Assembly (NCBI GenBank): GCA_030262725.1
Contig: JAJSZS010000011.1
Location: 1-64,000 of the forward strand
Reading direction: 5' to 3'
DNA length: 64,000 nucleotides
DNA from: Candidatus Desulfofervidus auxilii
GTDB taxonomy: Bacteria; Desulfobacterota; Desulfofervidia; Desulfofervidales; Desulfofervidaceae
Both the position numbers and the translations under genes were made by a program. Position 1 is the stretch's first letter. The number at the start of each line of letters is the position of its first letter. Positions 15,369 to 23,871 of this stretch are shown here, one piece after another. Below the pieces are notes generated by a model. It did no database searches, was not told the origin of the DNA, and saw only the letters and a program-made list of their open reading frames with translations.

Positions 15369-18300
15369 ATGCAAAGTGAAATAAAAACAATTATTAAGAG
15401 AGATGGGCGTGAAGTGCCTTTTGATATTGGTCGAATTCAGCGTGCCATTTTTAAGGCAGCCCAGGCTGTTGGTGGTAGTGATCAAGTAACAGCATGGCGA
15501 TTGGCTATCCAGGTATATGAATATTTGATAAAAGCAGGAAATTTTAAGCCTACAGTAGAAGAAGTACAGGATGTTGTAGAAAAAATACTTATTGAAAATG
15601 GCCATGCTAAAACAGCCAAGGCATATATTCTTTACAGAGATAAGCGTACTCAGATTAGAAATGCCAAAGCATTACTGCTTAATATTGAAAAAACAATAAG
15701 TGAATATGTAAATCAGATTGATTGGCGTATTAAAGAAAATGCGAATGTCGATTACTCTCATTCTGGTCTTATGCTTCATACTGCTGGTTCAGTAATTGCA
15801 AATTATGTATTAAATAATGTTTATACTCCTGAAATAAGAGATGCCCATGTTCATGGCTTTTTCCATATTCATGATTTAGGTATGGGTACTTGTGGATACT
15901 GTGCTGGTTGGTCATTAAAACAATTGCTTTTAGAAGGTTTTAATGGTCCAAAAAATAAGGTTGCAGCTGGGCCAGCAAAACACTTTGATACAGCCCTTGG
16001 TCAGATGGTAAATTTTTTAGGTACTTTACAAAATGAATGGGCAGGAGCAATGGCCTTTAATAATTTTGATACATTGCTTGCACCTTATGTAAGAAGAGAT
16101 AAATTATCTTATAAAGAAGTTAAACAAGGTATTCAACAGTTTATATTCTCTGTAAATACTACTTCTCGATGGGGTGGGCAATGTGTTTCTTCTGATACAG
16201 AAATTTTAACAAAAGAAGGATGGAAGACATATAAAGAGCTTAAAGAAGGGGAGTTAATTGCTACTTTTAATTTACAAACACATGAACTTGAGTATCAACC
16301 AATAGAAAAACTAAATGTTTATAACTATGAAGGTGAACTACTTAGGTTTGTAGGTAGAAAGGGAGAAATTCTTGTAACGCCTAATCATCGGATAGTTAGA
16401 AAAAAATTTAATAAAAATGAATATACAATTACCCCTGCCATAGAGCTGACCAATATAAAAACATCTTTTTCTATTCCAGCAGCAGGTGAGTATAAAGAAG
16501 GTAATGAGGTCTGTGAAGATGAATTTATCCAGCTTTGTGCTTGGATTATTGCTGAAGGAGTCATACCATCAAGTGAAGAAAGGATAGTAATCTATCAATC
16601 AGAAACTAAGAATCCAATGAACTGTGAGAGGATAAGGCAACTTTTGCAAAAATTAAATATTGCTTGGTATGAGAAAAAGAGGACAAAACACGGGTTTAAT
16701 CCAGATGGAACTACTATAGAATTTGTCATAAACAGACCTAATTCACGTATATTAAAAGAAATGCTTAAAAATAGTAAAAATAGGCTTCCTATGTTTGTAA
16801 AAAATACTACAAGTCGACAAAAAAGACTCTTTTTAGAAGAATATATCCTAGCTGATGGCTATATAGAGACAGATAATTATGAAAGAAAAAACATATATGT
16901 AAAATCCTCCACATTGAGAGATGAAATTTTAAAACTTATTGTAGAAGCAGGGTTTAGCGCTACATTTAAAGAAAATAATAATGGTGTATCTACTATAAGG
17001 ATTTATAAAAACAAAAATTTTACAGTTAATTTTGCTGGTAAATTTCCTTATAAAGGTGTTGTTTGGTGTCCTACAGTAAAAAATAATACCTTTTTTGCCA
17101 GAAGAAATAATATAGTCTTTGTTACCGGTAATTCACCTTTTACTAATATTACTCTTGATTTTACCATTCCAGATCATCTTAAAAAAGAAGCAGTAGTTTG
17201 GGGTGGCAAAATATTAGATGAGACATATGCAGATTATCAAAAAGAAGTAGATATGATTAATAAAGCTTTTATTGAGATTATGATTGAAGGTGATTATCAG
17301 GGAAGAATCTTTTCATTTCCTATTCCTACTTATAATGTTACAAAGGAGTTTGATTGGGAGAGTGAAAATGCAAAACTGCTTTTTCAAATGACAGCCAAAT
17401 ATGGTACACCTTATTTTCAAAACTTCATTAATTCTGATTTAAATCCAGCTGATGTACGTAGTATGTGCTGTCGATTAACAATGAATTTGAGAGAATTAAA
17501 GAAAAAAACAGGTGGATTATTTGGAGCAGGGGATGCAACAGGTTCTATTGGAGTAGTTACTCTTAATATGCCACGCCTTGCTTATTTAAGTAAAGGAGAT
17601 GTAGAAAAATTTTTTAAATTAATAGAAAGATACATGTTCCTTGCTAAAGTGTCTCTTGAAATAAAACGTAAAATGCTTGAGAATAATTTGAAAAAGGGAC
17701 TTTATCCTTATACTGCTCGTTATTTGTGTACTTTTAAAAATCATTTTTCTACTATTGGACTTGTTGGTATGAATGAAGCTTGTCTCAATTTGCTTGGAGA
17801 AGACATTGCTTCTGAAAAAGGAAGAAAACTTGCTTTAGCTGTCCTTGATTTTATGCGTAAAAAAATCATTGAGTTTCAAGAAGAAACAGGTAATCTTTAT
17901 AATCTTGAAGCTACACCAGCAGAAGGCACTAGTTATCGTTTAGCAAAAATTGATAAAAATGAATTGCCTGGTATTATTACTGCTGGTACTGATGATGCAC
18001 CTTATTATACTAATTCCACTCAATTGCCAGTAGGTTATACTGATGATCCCATTTTGGCTTTAGAGCTTCAGGAAGAACTTCAGACAAAATATACAGGTGG
18101 TACAGTTTTTCATCTCTTTCTCGGAGAAGCATTACCAGATGCTGAATCTTGTAAACTTTTAGTAAAACGTATCCTTTCTCGATATCGCATTCCCTATCTT
18201 TCCATCACCCCTACTTTTAGTGTATGTCCAAAACATGGATATCTTACAGGTGAACATTGGCATTGTCCAAAGTGTGGTGAAGAATGTGAGGTTTATTCAC

Positions 18301-18392
18301 GAGTAGTGGGATATTATCGGCCAATAAGTAATTGGAATAAAGGAAAACAGCAAGAATATAGAGAAAGAAGAGCTTTTAAAATTTATGCTTAA
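15369..18392 (+). CDS. nrdD: Anaerobic ribonucleoside-triphosphate reductase with an intein
   Basis: Class III reductase that makes dNTPs under anoxia, 1007 codons. An N-terminal ATP-cone (about 5-95, KRDGREVPFDIGRIQRAI) gives allosteric control. An intein occupies residues 272-588; removing it joins WGGQ to SPFTN and leaves 690 residues, the normal NrdD size. The C-terminal four-Cys zinc site reads CPKHGY then CPKCGEEC. The glycyl-radical site is Gly981 in RVVGYYRPI (Gly664 after splicing). AGGAGG at 15356-15361 precedes ATG 15369. The stop overlaps nrdG. Function requires splicing, so the intein must be active or trans-splicing tolerated. NrdR boxes imply repression when dNTP pools are high. 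Confidence 0.96.
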   Translation: MQSEIKTIIKRDGREVPFDIGRIQRAIFKAAQAVGGSDQVTAWRLAIQVYEYLIKAGNFKPTVEEVQDVVEKILIENGHAKTAKAYILYRDKRTQIRNAKALLLNIEKTISEYVNQIDWRIKENANVDYSHSGLMLHTAGSVIANYVLNNVYTPEIRDAHVHGFFHIHDLGMGTCGYCAGWSLKQLLLEGFNGPKNKVAAGPAKHFDTALGQMVNFLGTLQNEWAGAMAFNNFDTLLAPYVRRDKLSYKEVKQGIQQFIFSVNTTSRWGGQCVSSDTEILTKEGWKTYKELKEGELIATFNLQTHELEYQPIEKLNVYNYEGELLRFVGRKGEILVTPNHRIVRKKFNKNEYTITPAIELTNIKTSFSIPAAGEYKEGNEVCEDEFIQLCAWIIAEGVIPSSEERIVIYQSETKNPMNCERIRQLLQKLNIAWYEKKRTKHGFNPDGTTIEFVINRPNSRILKEMLKNSKNRLPMFVKNTTSRQKRLFLEEYILADGYIETDNYERKNIYVKSSTLRDEILKLIVEAGFSATFKENNNGVSTIRIYKNKNFTVNFAGKFPYKGVVWCPTVKNNTFFARRNNIVFVTGNSPFTNITLDFTIPDHLKKEAVVWGGKILDETYADYQKEVDMINKAFIEIMIEGDYQGRIFSFPIPTYNVTKEFDWESENAKLLFQMTAKYGTPYFQNFINSDLNPADVRSMCCRLTMNLRELKKKTGGLFGAGDATGSIGVVTLNMPRLAYLSKGDVEKFFKLIERYMFLAKVSLEIKRKMLENNLKKGLYPYTARYLCTFKNHFSTIGLVGMNEACLNLLGEDIASEKGRKLALAVLDFMRKKIIEFQEETGNLYNLEATPAEGTSYRLAKIDKNELPGIITAGTDDAPYYTNSTQLPVGYTDDPILALELQEELQTKYTGGTVFHLFLGEALPDAESCKLLVKRILSRYRIPYLSITPTFSVCPKHGYLTGEHWHCPKCGEECEVYSRVVGYYRPISNWNKGKQQEYRERRAFKIYA
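16182..17132 (+). mobile_element. Intein in nrdD with a LAGLIDADG-type endonuclease region
   Basis: A 317-residue in-frame insertion. It begins with Cys in CVSSDTEILTKEGWKTYKEL (block A) and has ILVTPNHRIV (block B). AWIIAEG and EEYILADGYIE match the two DOD endonuclease motifs. It ends VFVTGN followed by Ser, so the downstream nucleophile is Ser. The penultimate residue is Gly, where most inteins have His; splicing-competent inteins with this change are known. The insertion site, inside the conserved GGQSPF segment of NrdD, is a typical active-site hot spot. A DOD endonuclease suggests past or present homing ability. Confidence 0.93.
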
Positions 18393-19053
18393 TATAGGTG
18401 GATTTACACCTTTATCTACAATTGATTATCCTGGATGTTTAGCAGCAATCATTTATACACAAGGATGTAATTTTCGCTGTATTTATTGTCATAATCACAG
18501 ATTGATAAATTGTGAAGAAATGCCTATTTCATGGGATAAAATAAAGACATTCATTAAAAGTAGAAAGCGTTTGATGGATGGTATTGTTATTACTGGTGGT
18601 GAGCCTACTTTACAAAGAGAATTGCCTTCTTTTTGTGCATGGCTTAAAAAAATAGGTTTTTTAGTAAAACTTGATACAAATGGGACAAAACCTTTAATGC
18701 TTAAATTACTTATTGAAAAGGGACTTATTGATTATATTGCTATGGATATTAAGGCTCCTTGGCATAAATATAAAAAAATTATTCAAGTAGACTTTCCCAT
18801 AAGTATTATAAAAGATAGTTTTAATCTTATAAAACAAAGTGGAATAAAATGTGAATTTCGTACTACTGTCCACAGTGAATTGCTTAATTTTGAAGATATA
18901 AAAGAAATTATTAAATTAGTTGGAAAAAAACATCTCCTTTGTTTCCAAATTGCTCAACCTACTTCTATTTATAATAAGCCAAATATATATACTAAAGAAA
19001 AATTAGAGACACTTATAAAGGAATTTCCTGAATATAATTTGATGGTGAGATAG
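18385..19053 (+). CDS. nrdG: Anaerobic ribonucleotide reductase activating enzyme
   Basis: Radical-SAM activase of 222 residues that installs the glycyl radical on NrdD. The iron-sulfur motif CNFRCIYC has Cys28, Cys32 and Cys35, followed by the SAM-binding segment VITGGEPTLQ and later KLDTNGT. The start overlaps the nrdD stop by 8 bp, so the two are translationally coupled. The size and the YTQGC opening fit the short NrdG form common in strict anaerobes and thermophiles. A terminator follows directly. Confidence 0.95.
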   Translation: MLNIGGFTPLSTIDYPGCLAAIIYTQGCNFRCIYCHNHRLINCEEMPISWDKIKTFIKSRKRLMDGIVITGGEPTLQRELPSFCAWLKKIGFLVKLDTNGTKPLMLKLLIEKGLIDYIAMDIKAPWHKYKKIIQVDFPISIIKDSFNLIKQSGIKCEFRTTVHSELLNFEDIKEIIKLVGKKHLLCFQIAQPTSIYNKPNIYTKEKLETLIKEFPEYNLMVR

Positions 19054-19110
19054 GTAAAGGGATTTGTTTCCCCTTACCTATCTCTTTAATTTTTTATTTT
19101 TTTATTTTTA
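19047..19110 (+). terminator. Intrinsic terminator of nrdDG
   Basis: The stem GAGATAGGTAA...TTACCTATCTC (19047-19084, with one irregular pair) spans the nrdG stop codon and is followed by a run rich in T to about 19110. This fits a Rho-independent terminator on the plus strand. It also separates nrdG from the convergent stress operon. Confidence 0.85.
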
Positions 19111-19288
19111 CTTCTTCAAAAAGCAATTTTTTTTGAGAAACCGGATTAGGAATAAGTTTTTTATAAATTGCTTTTTGCTCCTCCTTCTGCAACAACTCAC
19201 GTGCCATATCAACGCATCCTGCTTCAGCAAGCGTAATAGCCATAAAAAGATTATCTATTTTTTCTTTAAATTCTTTTATCTTACCCAT
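19094..19288 (-). CDS. Small protein at the end of the stress operon
   Basis: A 64-residue, Lys-rich protein preceded by a strong GGAGGGA. The motif ITLAEAGCVDMARELLQKEEQ is one amphipathic helix pair, reminiscent of a TPR half-repeat. It has no signal peptide or transmembrane segment. It is the last gene of the leftward operon that includes the response regulator 11 bp upstream. The strong ribosome binding site and tight spacing support it being real. Function unknown; perhaps a partner of the response regulator. Confidence 0.65.
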   Translation of the reverse strand: MGKIKEFKEKIDNLFMAITLAEAGCVDMARELLQKEEQKAIYKKLIPNPVSQKKLLFEEVKIKK

Positions 19289-19299
19289 AGCTCCCTCCT

Positions 19300-19698
19300 T
19301 TAAGTAGCTAATAATTGTTTTTTCTGCATCTTTTCAATCAAACGAAAAATAACATTGTATAAATCTTGTAACCAAAATGGTTTACTAATAAATTCTGAAG
19401 CACCTTTCCTAAAAGCTTCTCTTGCCACTTCTGCTGTAGCAAAACCTGTAATGATGATCACCTCTGTTTTGGGCTTTTTGCGTTTAATTATCTCTAAAAT
19501 CTGCATACCATCAATTTTATTCATTTTTAAATCCACTATTGCGATATCAAAACATTTTTCCTCCACTTTTCTTAACGCCTCAGAACCATCAATACATACT
19601 TCAACATTACAACCAATCCTCTCTAAAGCCGTTTTTAACCTCTTACACAAAACAGCTTCATCATCTACTACCAAAATGCATGGTTTTTTAGGTTCCAC
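19300..19698 (-). CDS. Single-domain response regulator (CheY-like)
   Basis: A 132-residue receiver domain with no output domain. The acidic pair DD is at 12-13, the phospho-acceptor is Asp56 in VDLKM, with Thr84 and Lys106 in the usual places. It would be phosphorylated by a histidine kinase and act by protein contacts. It sits between a universal stress protein and a small protein in the operon 22402 to 19094. The histidine kinase at 23872-25287 or another kinase may supply the phosphate. Confidence 0.92.
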   Translation of the reverse strand: MEPKKPCILVVDDEAVLCKRLKTALERIGCNVEVCIDGSEALRKVEEKCFDIAIVDLKMNKIDGMQILEIIKRKKPKTEVIIITGFATAEVAREAFRKGASEFISKPFWLQDLYNVIFRLIEKMQKKQLLAT

Positions 19699-19713
19699 TC
19701 TTAAACCTCCCTC

Positions 19714-20145
19714 TTACTTTTTTTCTCTCACTACCATTACAGGACAAGGTGCTTCCCCTAATACCCTTTGTGTTACGCTACCTAAAAAAAACTTACTAAA
19801 AACACTATGCCCATGACTCCCCATCACTATCAAATCACAATTTTGCGTCGTAGCAATTTTAACAATCTCCTCCCAAGGCTTACCTTCTACCAAACGACTT
19901 ATTGCTGAAATTCCCTTTTGAGAAGCGTATTTATAGGCTTCCTCTAAAAGCTTCTTTCCCTCTTGCTGAAATGCTGATTTTAAAGAACTTATTTTATAAA
20001 CCTCTATCAAATCAGCATTTTGAGGGACTACATGAAGAATAATGACAGATGCACTATTTTCTTTAGCAATTTTAATAGCTTCTTCTAGTGCTATTTTACT
20101 TGCTTTAGAACCATCTATCGGGACTAAAATAGTTTTATAGTTCAT
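19714..20145 (-). CDS. Universal stress protein (UspA family, ATP-binding type)
   Basis: A 143-residue single Usp domain beginning YKTILVPIDGSKASKIAL. It has the ATP-binding motif GSHGHSVFSKFFLGS near the C-terminus (G-x2-G-x9-GS), unlike the two other Usp-like proteins in the same operon, which lack it. Usp proteins bind ATP or act in stress survival and often regulate membrane transporters encoded nearby, here the permease gene 8 bp upstream. Length is normal. Confidence 0.92.
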   Translation of the reverse strand: MNYKTILVPIDGSKASKIALEEAIKIAKENSASVIILHVVPQNADLIEVYKISSLKSAFQQEGKKLLEEAYKYASQKGISAISRLVEGKPWEEIVKIATTQNCDLIVMGSHGHSVFSKFFLGSVTQRVLGEAPCPVMVVREKK

Positions 20146-20153
20146 TTTACCTC

Positions 20154-21266
20154 CTATTTAATTGTTGTAGTAGCTGGAACAGCATATCTCTTAACTAATC
20201 TTTGTTTCGCAAAGTGAGCTTTAAACACAGTAATAAGGATAAACAGTGTTGCGACAAAACCACTCCCGAAAAGGAAAATTCTACTTAAAGTCTCACATAG
20301 ATGTACATTCTGTGGTGTAAGATTAATAATATGCAAACTATTCATATATTCAGGAATAGCAAAGGCACGTGAAATACAACATAAAAGAATAAGAATAGCT
20401 GTGATTAAACGGATATAAAGTTCTTTTACTAAACTTGTGCCAATCGCACCAAAATAAATGCCAACAAGAGAACCAGCATAAAGAAGTAAAGTAAGACGTA
20501 AATCTACATATCCACTTAAGGCATAATTAAAAGCTCCCCATGCTCCCATAAACATAGCCAAAAAAAGTTCTGTACCAGCTGCCACTACAGTAGGTACGCC
20601 AAAGACATAAATCATAGCTGGTACACCAATGAAGCCACCCACACCAATGGTCCCAGCCATATAACCAACTGCTAAACCTACAACGATAATTACTAAAAGA
20701 GAGATTTTAACGCCTGCTACCTTAAAATGAATAAGAGGAGGAATCTGAAGTTTGCTAGCTAACTCTAAGAGAAATTTAGATGGGCCTGTAGCTCCACCAC
20801 GTAAGGTTTTAAGAGCATCTTTAAGCATAGAACCACCGATTAAACTAAGAGTAAGCACAAAAAATACACTTACATAAAGACTAGAGCCGGCTTTTCCCAA
20901 TTTTTCAAAGAAATAACCATTTACCCAAACAGCAAGCTTAATCCCTATAAGAGCAGTTATAAGCATAAAAATGGCTAACTTTTTATCTACATGTCCCATT
21001 TCTCCGTGTTTTTTAGAACCCATCATAGCTTTACCAAATTTATGAGTAATGTTTGCTCCTACCGCCATTACACCTGGAATACCTAAATTCATCATCCCTG
21101 GTGTCATAATAAATGCCCCTCCAGAACCTATAAAGCCAGAAAGTAGTCCTCCCATAAATCCTAACAGAACAACTACTGCTATTGACCAGGGATGACTTTG
21201 AAAAATTTGTGTAACTATTTCTGTTTTATTTGCTATTTCAGCAACTGGAGCACTTAAAGCTGCCAT
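20154..21266 (-). CDS. TauE/SafE-family permease of the stress operon
   Basis: A 370-residue membrane protein, longer than the first permease at 9241. About nine to ten helices are visible, with the two repeat signatures GFIGSGGAFIMTPGM (about residue 44) and GTIGVGGFIGVPAMIYV (about 205). Family members move sulfite, sulfonate or other organic anions. It is flanked by Usp genes on both sides and shares their operon, so its activity is probably tuned by them under stress. In a sulfate reducer, sulfite or thiosulfate export is plausible but not shown. Confidence 0.88.
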   Translation of the reverse strand: MAALSAPVAEIANKTEIVTQIFQSHPWSIAVVVLLGFMGGLLSGFIGSGGAFIMTPGMMNLGIPGVMAVGANITHKFGKAMMGSKKHGEMGHVDKKLAIFMLITALIGIKLAVWVNGYFFEKLGKAGSSLYVSVFFVLTLSLIGGSMLKDALKTLRGGATGPSKFLLELASKLQIPPLIHFKVAGVKISLLVIIVVGLAVGYMAGTIGVGGFIGVPAMIYVFGVPTVVAAGTELFLAMFMGAWGAFNYALSGYVDLRLTLLLYAGSLVGIYFGAIGTSLVKELYIRLITAILILLCCISRAFAIPEYMNSLHIINLTPQNVHLCETLSRIFLFGSGFVATLFILITVFKAHFAKQRLVKRYAVPATTTIK

Positions 21267-21290
21267 AGCTACCTCCTTTTTATTTATTTT

Positions 21291-21956
21291 TTAATGACCT
21301 GCTGTTTTTTCTAATCCTAAAAGCTTAGGAATACATTCAGTAAAACTACCATAGGTATAGGCTACTATTGGAACTGTTAACATTACTGCTAATGCCCCTA
21401 AAACACCTCCTTTCATGTATAATACTTTATTAAATTTTTCCAAAAGAGGGAAAAAACCAAAATATATCCCTGCCGCACCAGTTCCAAAAAGCAACATACG
21501 ACTTAATATCCGACCATTAGAACCTTTTTCTTTTATTAAAGAACGCGCAGGTAACACAGGGCAAGAAAAGTACACACTTAAATCTTCCAAATGTTTAATT
21601 CCTTTTTCTGCTAAAGGATCAAGATTTAGTTTTCCTGTTATAATCACATTTACTGGTAGCATCTCTTGCACACTTTCTATAAATGCTGAAGGAGTAAATG
21701 GTATCACTTTCCATGAAAATTTAAGCCCTTCACTTGTTAGTTTTTCTTGAAATTTCCTTGCCACCCCTTCTGCTCTAGCAGTAGCCTCTTTAATTTGCTT
21801 TTCTTGAACTTGAATCCAATCTGTCATTTCCAGTGAGACAGGCACTAAAAATATACACTTCAACTCACATTTCCTTTTTCGAACAATTTCCATTACACAA
21901 TTTAATGTAGGAGATCTTTCATCTGCATCTTGTTCTAAAAAAAGTACTCTCTCCAT
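21291..21956 (-). CDS. Usp-like protein with a two-helix membrane tail
   Basis: A 221-residue protein: an N-terminal Usp-like alpha/beta domain (about 1-140, MERVLFLEQDADERS... to FSCPVLPARSL) followed by two hydrophobic helices at about 148-170 and 183-206. The nucleotide-binding GxxG motif of UspA is absent. The tail would hold the domain at the inner membrane next to the permease. AGGAGGG precedes the ATG. I know of no characterised protein with exactly this arrangement, though Usp domains fused to transporters are known. Confidence 0.7.
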   Translation of the reverse strand: MERVLFLEQDADERSPTLNCVMEIVRKRKCELKCIFLVPVSLEMTDWIQVQEKQIKEATARAEGVARKFQEKLTSEGLKFSWKVIPFTPSAFIESVQEMLPVNVIITGKLNLDPLAEKGIKHLEDLSVYFSCPVLPARSLIKEKGSNGRILSRMLLFGTGAAGIYFGFFPLLEKFNKVLYMKGGVLGALAVMLTVPIVAYTYGSFTECIPKLLGLEKTAGH

Positions 21957-21970
21957 AACCCTCCTCCTTT

Positions 21971-22402
21971 TTAAGATTCATTTGAATCAGCCTTAAAGGC
22001 TTTTTTCCTGCACTTTTTCAAATAATGGTCAACAACCACTATTAAAGGTCCTGACAATTTTTCTCGGACGATCTTTAACCAGACTGAAGAATAAAAGTTT
22101 TGTTGAAGTTTACTTAAAACTACAATATCTGGATGAATCTCCTTGATGAATTTAGCTGTTTCTTCTAGAAATTTACCTTTAGCTAAATAAGATTTAATTA
22201 AGACACCTTTTTCCCTATAATTATCGATAGCTGGTGCTATTTCCTTTAAGAATTTCTCTTCCTCAGCATCTTGTTTTGAGTTACTAATAACAAACAGAAC
22301 ATCCATTTGGGCTTGTAACCGCATTGCTAGTTCTCCAGCATAAAACAATGGAGTTACCGAAAGATGCTCATTGCTTAATGTGACTAAAATACGTGGTGTC
22401 AT
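21971..22402 (-). CDS. Usp-like protein, first gene of the sigma-54 operon
   Basis: About 143 residues from ATG 22402, beginning TPRILVTLSNEHLSVTPLFYA, typical of the first strand and helix of a Usp domain. The frame is open to a TTG at 22420, but that codon lies inside a sigma-54 promoter element and is rejected. The usual ATP-binding motif is replaced by VVLSKLQQNFYSSVWLK, so it probably does not bind ATP. It leads the operon of Usp proteins, permease and response regulator. Confidence 0.75.
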   Translation of the reverse strand: MTPRILVTLSNEHLSVTPLFYAGELAMRLQAQMDVLFVISNSKQDAEEEKFLKEIAPAIDNYREKGVLIKSYLAKGKFLEETAKFIKEIHPDIVVLSKLQQNFYSSVWLKIVREKLSGPLIVVVDHYLKKCRKKAFKADSNES

Positions 22403-22415
22403 GCTTTTAGAAAAA

Positions 22416-22432
22416 AACAAAAAGCATGCCAG
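22416..22432 (-). promoter_or_regulatory. Sigma-54 promoter of the stress operon
   Basis: On the minus strand the element reads CTGGCATGCTTTTTGTT, matching the -24/-12 consensus YTGGCACGrNNNTTGCW with GG and TG correctly spaced. Transcription would start near 22405, only about three bases before ATG 22402. The arms CATGCTTTT (22400-22408) and AAAAGCATG (22420-22428) also form an inverted repeat over the same stretch, so part of the match could belong to that dyad. Confidence 0.65.
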
Positions 22433-22482
22433 AAAAAATAGATAAATTATAGGAGGGTTATGGAGAGCAAAGAAAATTTAAT

Positions 22483-22518
22483 GTTTCAAATTTGAACAAA
22501 AATGTTCCAATTTGAAAC
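22483..22518. promoter_or_regulatory. Two 21-bp-spaced dyads, likely enhancer for the NtrC-type activator
   Basis: TTCAAATTTGAA at 22485-22496 is a perfect 12-bp palindrome, and TTCCAATTTGAA at 22506-22517 is a near copy exactly 21 bp away. The two also make a larger 15-bp inverted repeat (22483-22497 with 22504-22518, one mismatch). The centre is about 95 bp upstream of the predicted sigma-54 start, the usual place for activator sites. It touches the activator gene's stop codon, so a role as a terminator hairpin is an alternative. Confidence 0.6.
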
Positions 22519-23870
22519 TATAAGCCGTATTTTTTCATTTTTCGCCAAAGGGTTGTGCGAGAGAGTCCTAGAATTTTGGCTGTTTTATATTTATTATAAC
22601 CTGTTTGTTCTAAAACTTTTTTAATATAATTTTTTTCTTGTTCTTCTAATGGAGAAGTTTTGGGTGGTTCTTCTGTTTTCACTTCAAAGGCAATTAAATC
22701 AGGAGGGAGATCGTGAATATCAATTTCTTCTTTTTCAGATAAAGCAACAGCCCTCTCAATTATGTTTTCTAGCTCTCGCACATTTCCAGGAAATGGATAA
22801 TTTAACATTTTCTCAAGAGCTTTTTCTGTAACAGAATGAACATTTTTCCCAAAAAGAGCATTATATTTATTCAGAAAATGATTTATTAATAAAGGAATAT
22901 CTTCCTTTCTTTCTCTTAAAGGTGGTAAAACAATATTAACTACATTTAATCTATAATATAAATCTTCCCTAAACTTACCTTCTTCAACCATCTTTTTTAG
23001 ATCTCGATTAGTAGCAGCAATAATTCGAATATTTAACAAAATAGGTTTGATACCACCTACTCGAATGATCTTTTTTTCCTGAATTACTCGTAAAAGTTTT
23101 ACCTGCATAGATAAAGGCATTTCTCCAATTTCATCTAAAAAAACAGTGCCACCATTAGCTGATTCCAATAAGCCTATCTTTGTGTGGGTAGCACCTGTAA
23201 AGGCTCCTTTTTCATATCCAAATAATTCACTAGCAATAAGTTCTTCTGTAAAGCTTCCACAATTAAAAGAAACAAAAGGAGCATGTTTACGAGGACTATG
23301 ATAGTGGATAGCTTTAGCTACTAATTCTTTCCCTGTACCTGTTTCTCCCTGAATAAGAACATTACAATCAATAGGTGCAACTTTAATAATTAATTCATAT
23401 ATTTTTTGCATTTTTAAACTTTTTCCAACCAACTCTGTAAATGTATATCTTGCCAATGTTTCTTTTAATTGTTTATTTTCAAAAACTAATAATACTTTTT
23501 CTTTAGCTTTATGAACAAGAGCACGAAATTCATCCAATTTAATAGGTTTTGTTATATAATAAAATGCCCCCATTTTTGTAGCTTCAACTGCCGATTCTAT
23601 TGAGCCATAAGCAGTAATCATAATTACTTCTGTTTCAGGAGATATAGCTTTAATTCGTTCTAAAACTTGAAGACCATCTAATTTAGGTAACTTAAGATCC
23701 AAAATAACTAAATGAAATGGATGGGAGGACATTTTCCCTAAAAATGTTTCTCCATCTAAAAAGGTCTCTACTTCTTCATATCCTTCTTTTTCTAAAACCT
23801 TTTTTAACCTTTTACAGACAATTTCCTCATCATCTACAATAGCTATTTTGAATTTGATTTGACTTTCCAT
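22518..23870 (-). CDS. Sigma-54-dependent response regulator (NtrC family)
   Basis: A 450-residue activator. The receiver domain (1-120) has Asp58 in LDLK as phospho-acceptor. The AAA+ domain has Walker A GETGTGKE (175-182), the sigma-54 contact loop GAFTGA (222-227) and Walker B GGTVFLDEIGE (240-250). The Fis-type helix-turn-helix (about 412-450) ends TLWRKMKKYGL. It follows the kinase gene by 1 bp and lies just upstream of the Usp-permease operon and its sigma-54 element, which it probably activates. The signal is unknown. Confidence 0.95.
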   Translation of the reverse strand: MESQIKFKIAIVDDEEIVCKRLKKVLEKEGYEEVETFLDGETFLGKMSSHPFHLVILDLKLPKLDGLQVLERIKAISPETEVIMITAYGSIESAVEATKMGAFYYITKPIKLDEFRALVHKAKEKVLLVFENKQLKETLARYTFTELVGKSLKMQKIYELIIKVAPIDCNVLIQGETGTGKELVAKAIHYHSPRKHAPFVSFNCGSFTEELIASELFGYEKGAFTGATHTKIGLLESANGGTVFLDEIGEMPLSMQVKLLRVIQEKKIIRVGGIKPILLNIRIIAATNRDLKKMVEEGKFREDLYYRLNVVNIVLPPLRERKEDIPLLINHFLNKYNALFGKNVHSVTEKALEKMLNYPFPGNVRELENIIERAVALSEKEEIDIHDLPPDLIAFEVKTEEPPKTSPLEEQEKNYIKKVLEQTGYNKYKTAKILGLSRTTLWRKMKKYGL

Positions 23871-23871
23871 T

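Noticed and set aside
22460-22495. An 11-codon frame on the plus strand with a perfect AGGAGGG before its ATG
   Set aside because: Too short, lies within the presumed enhancer region of the minus-strand operon, and no promoter is visible for it.
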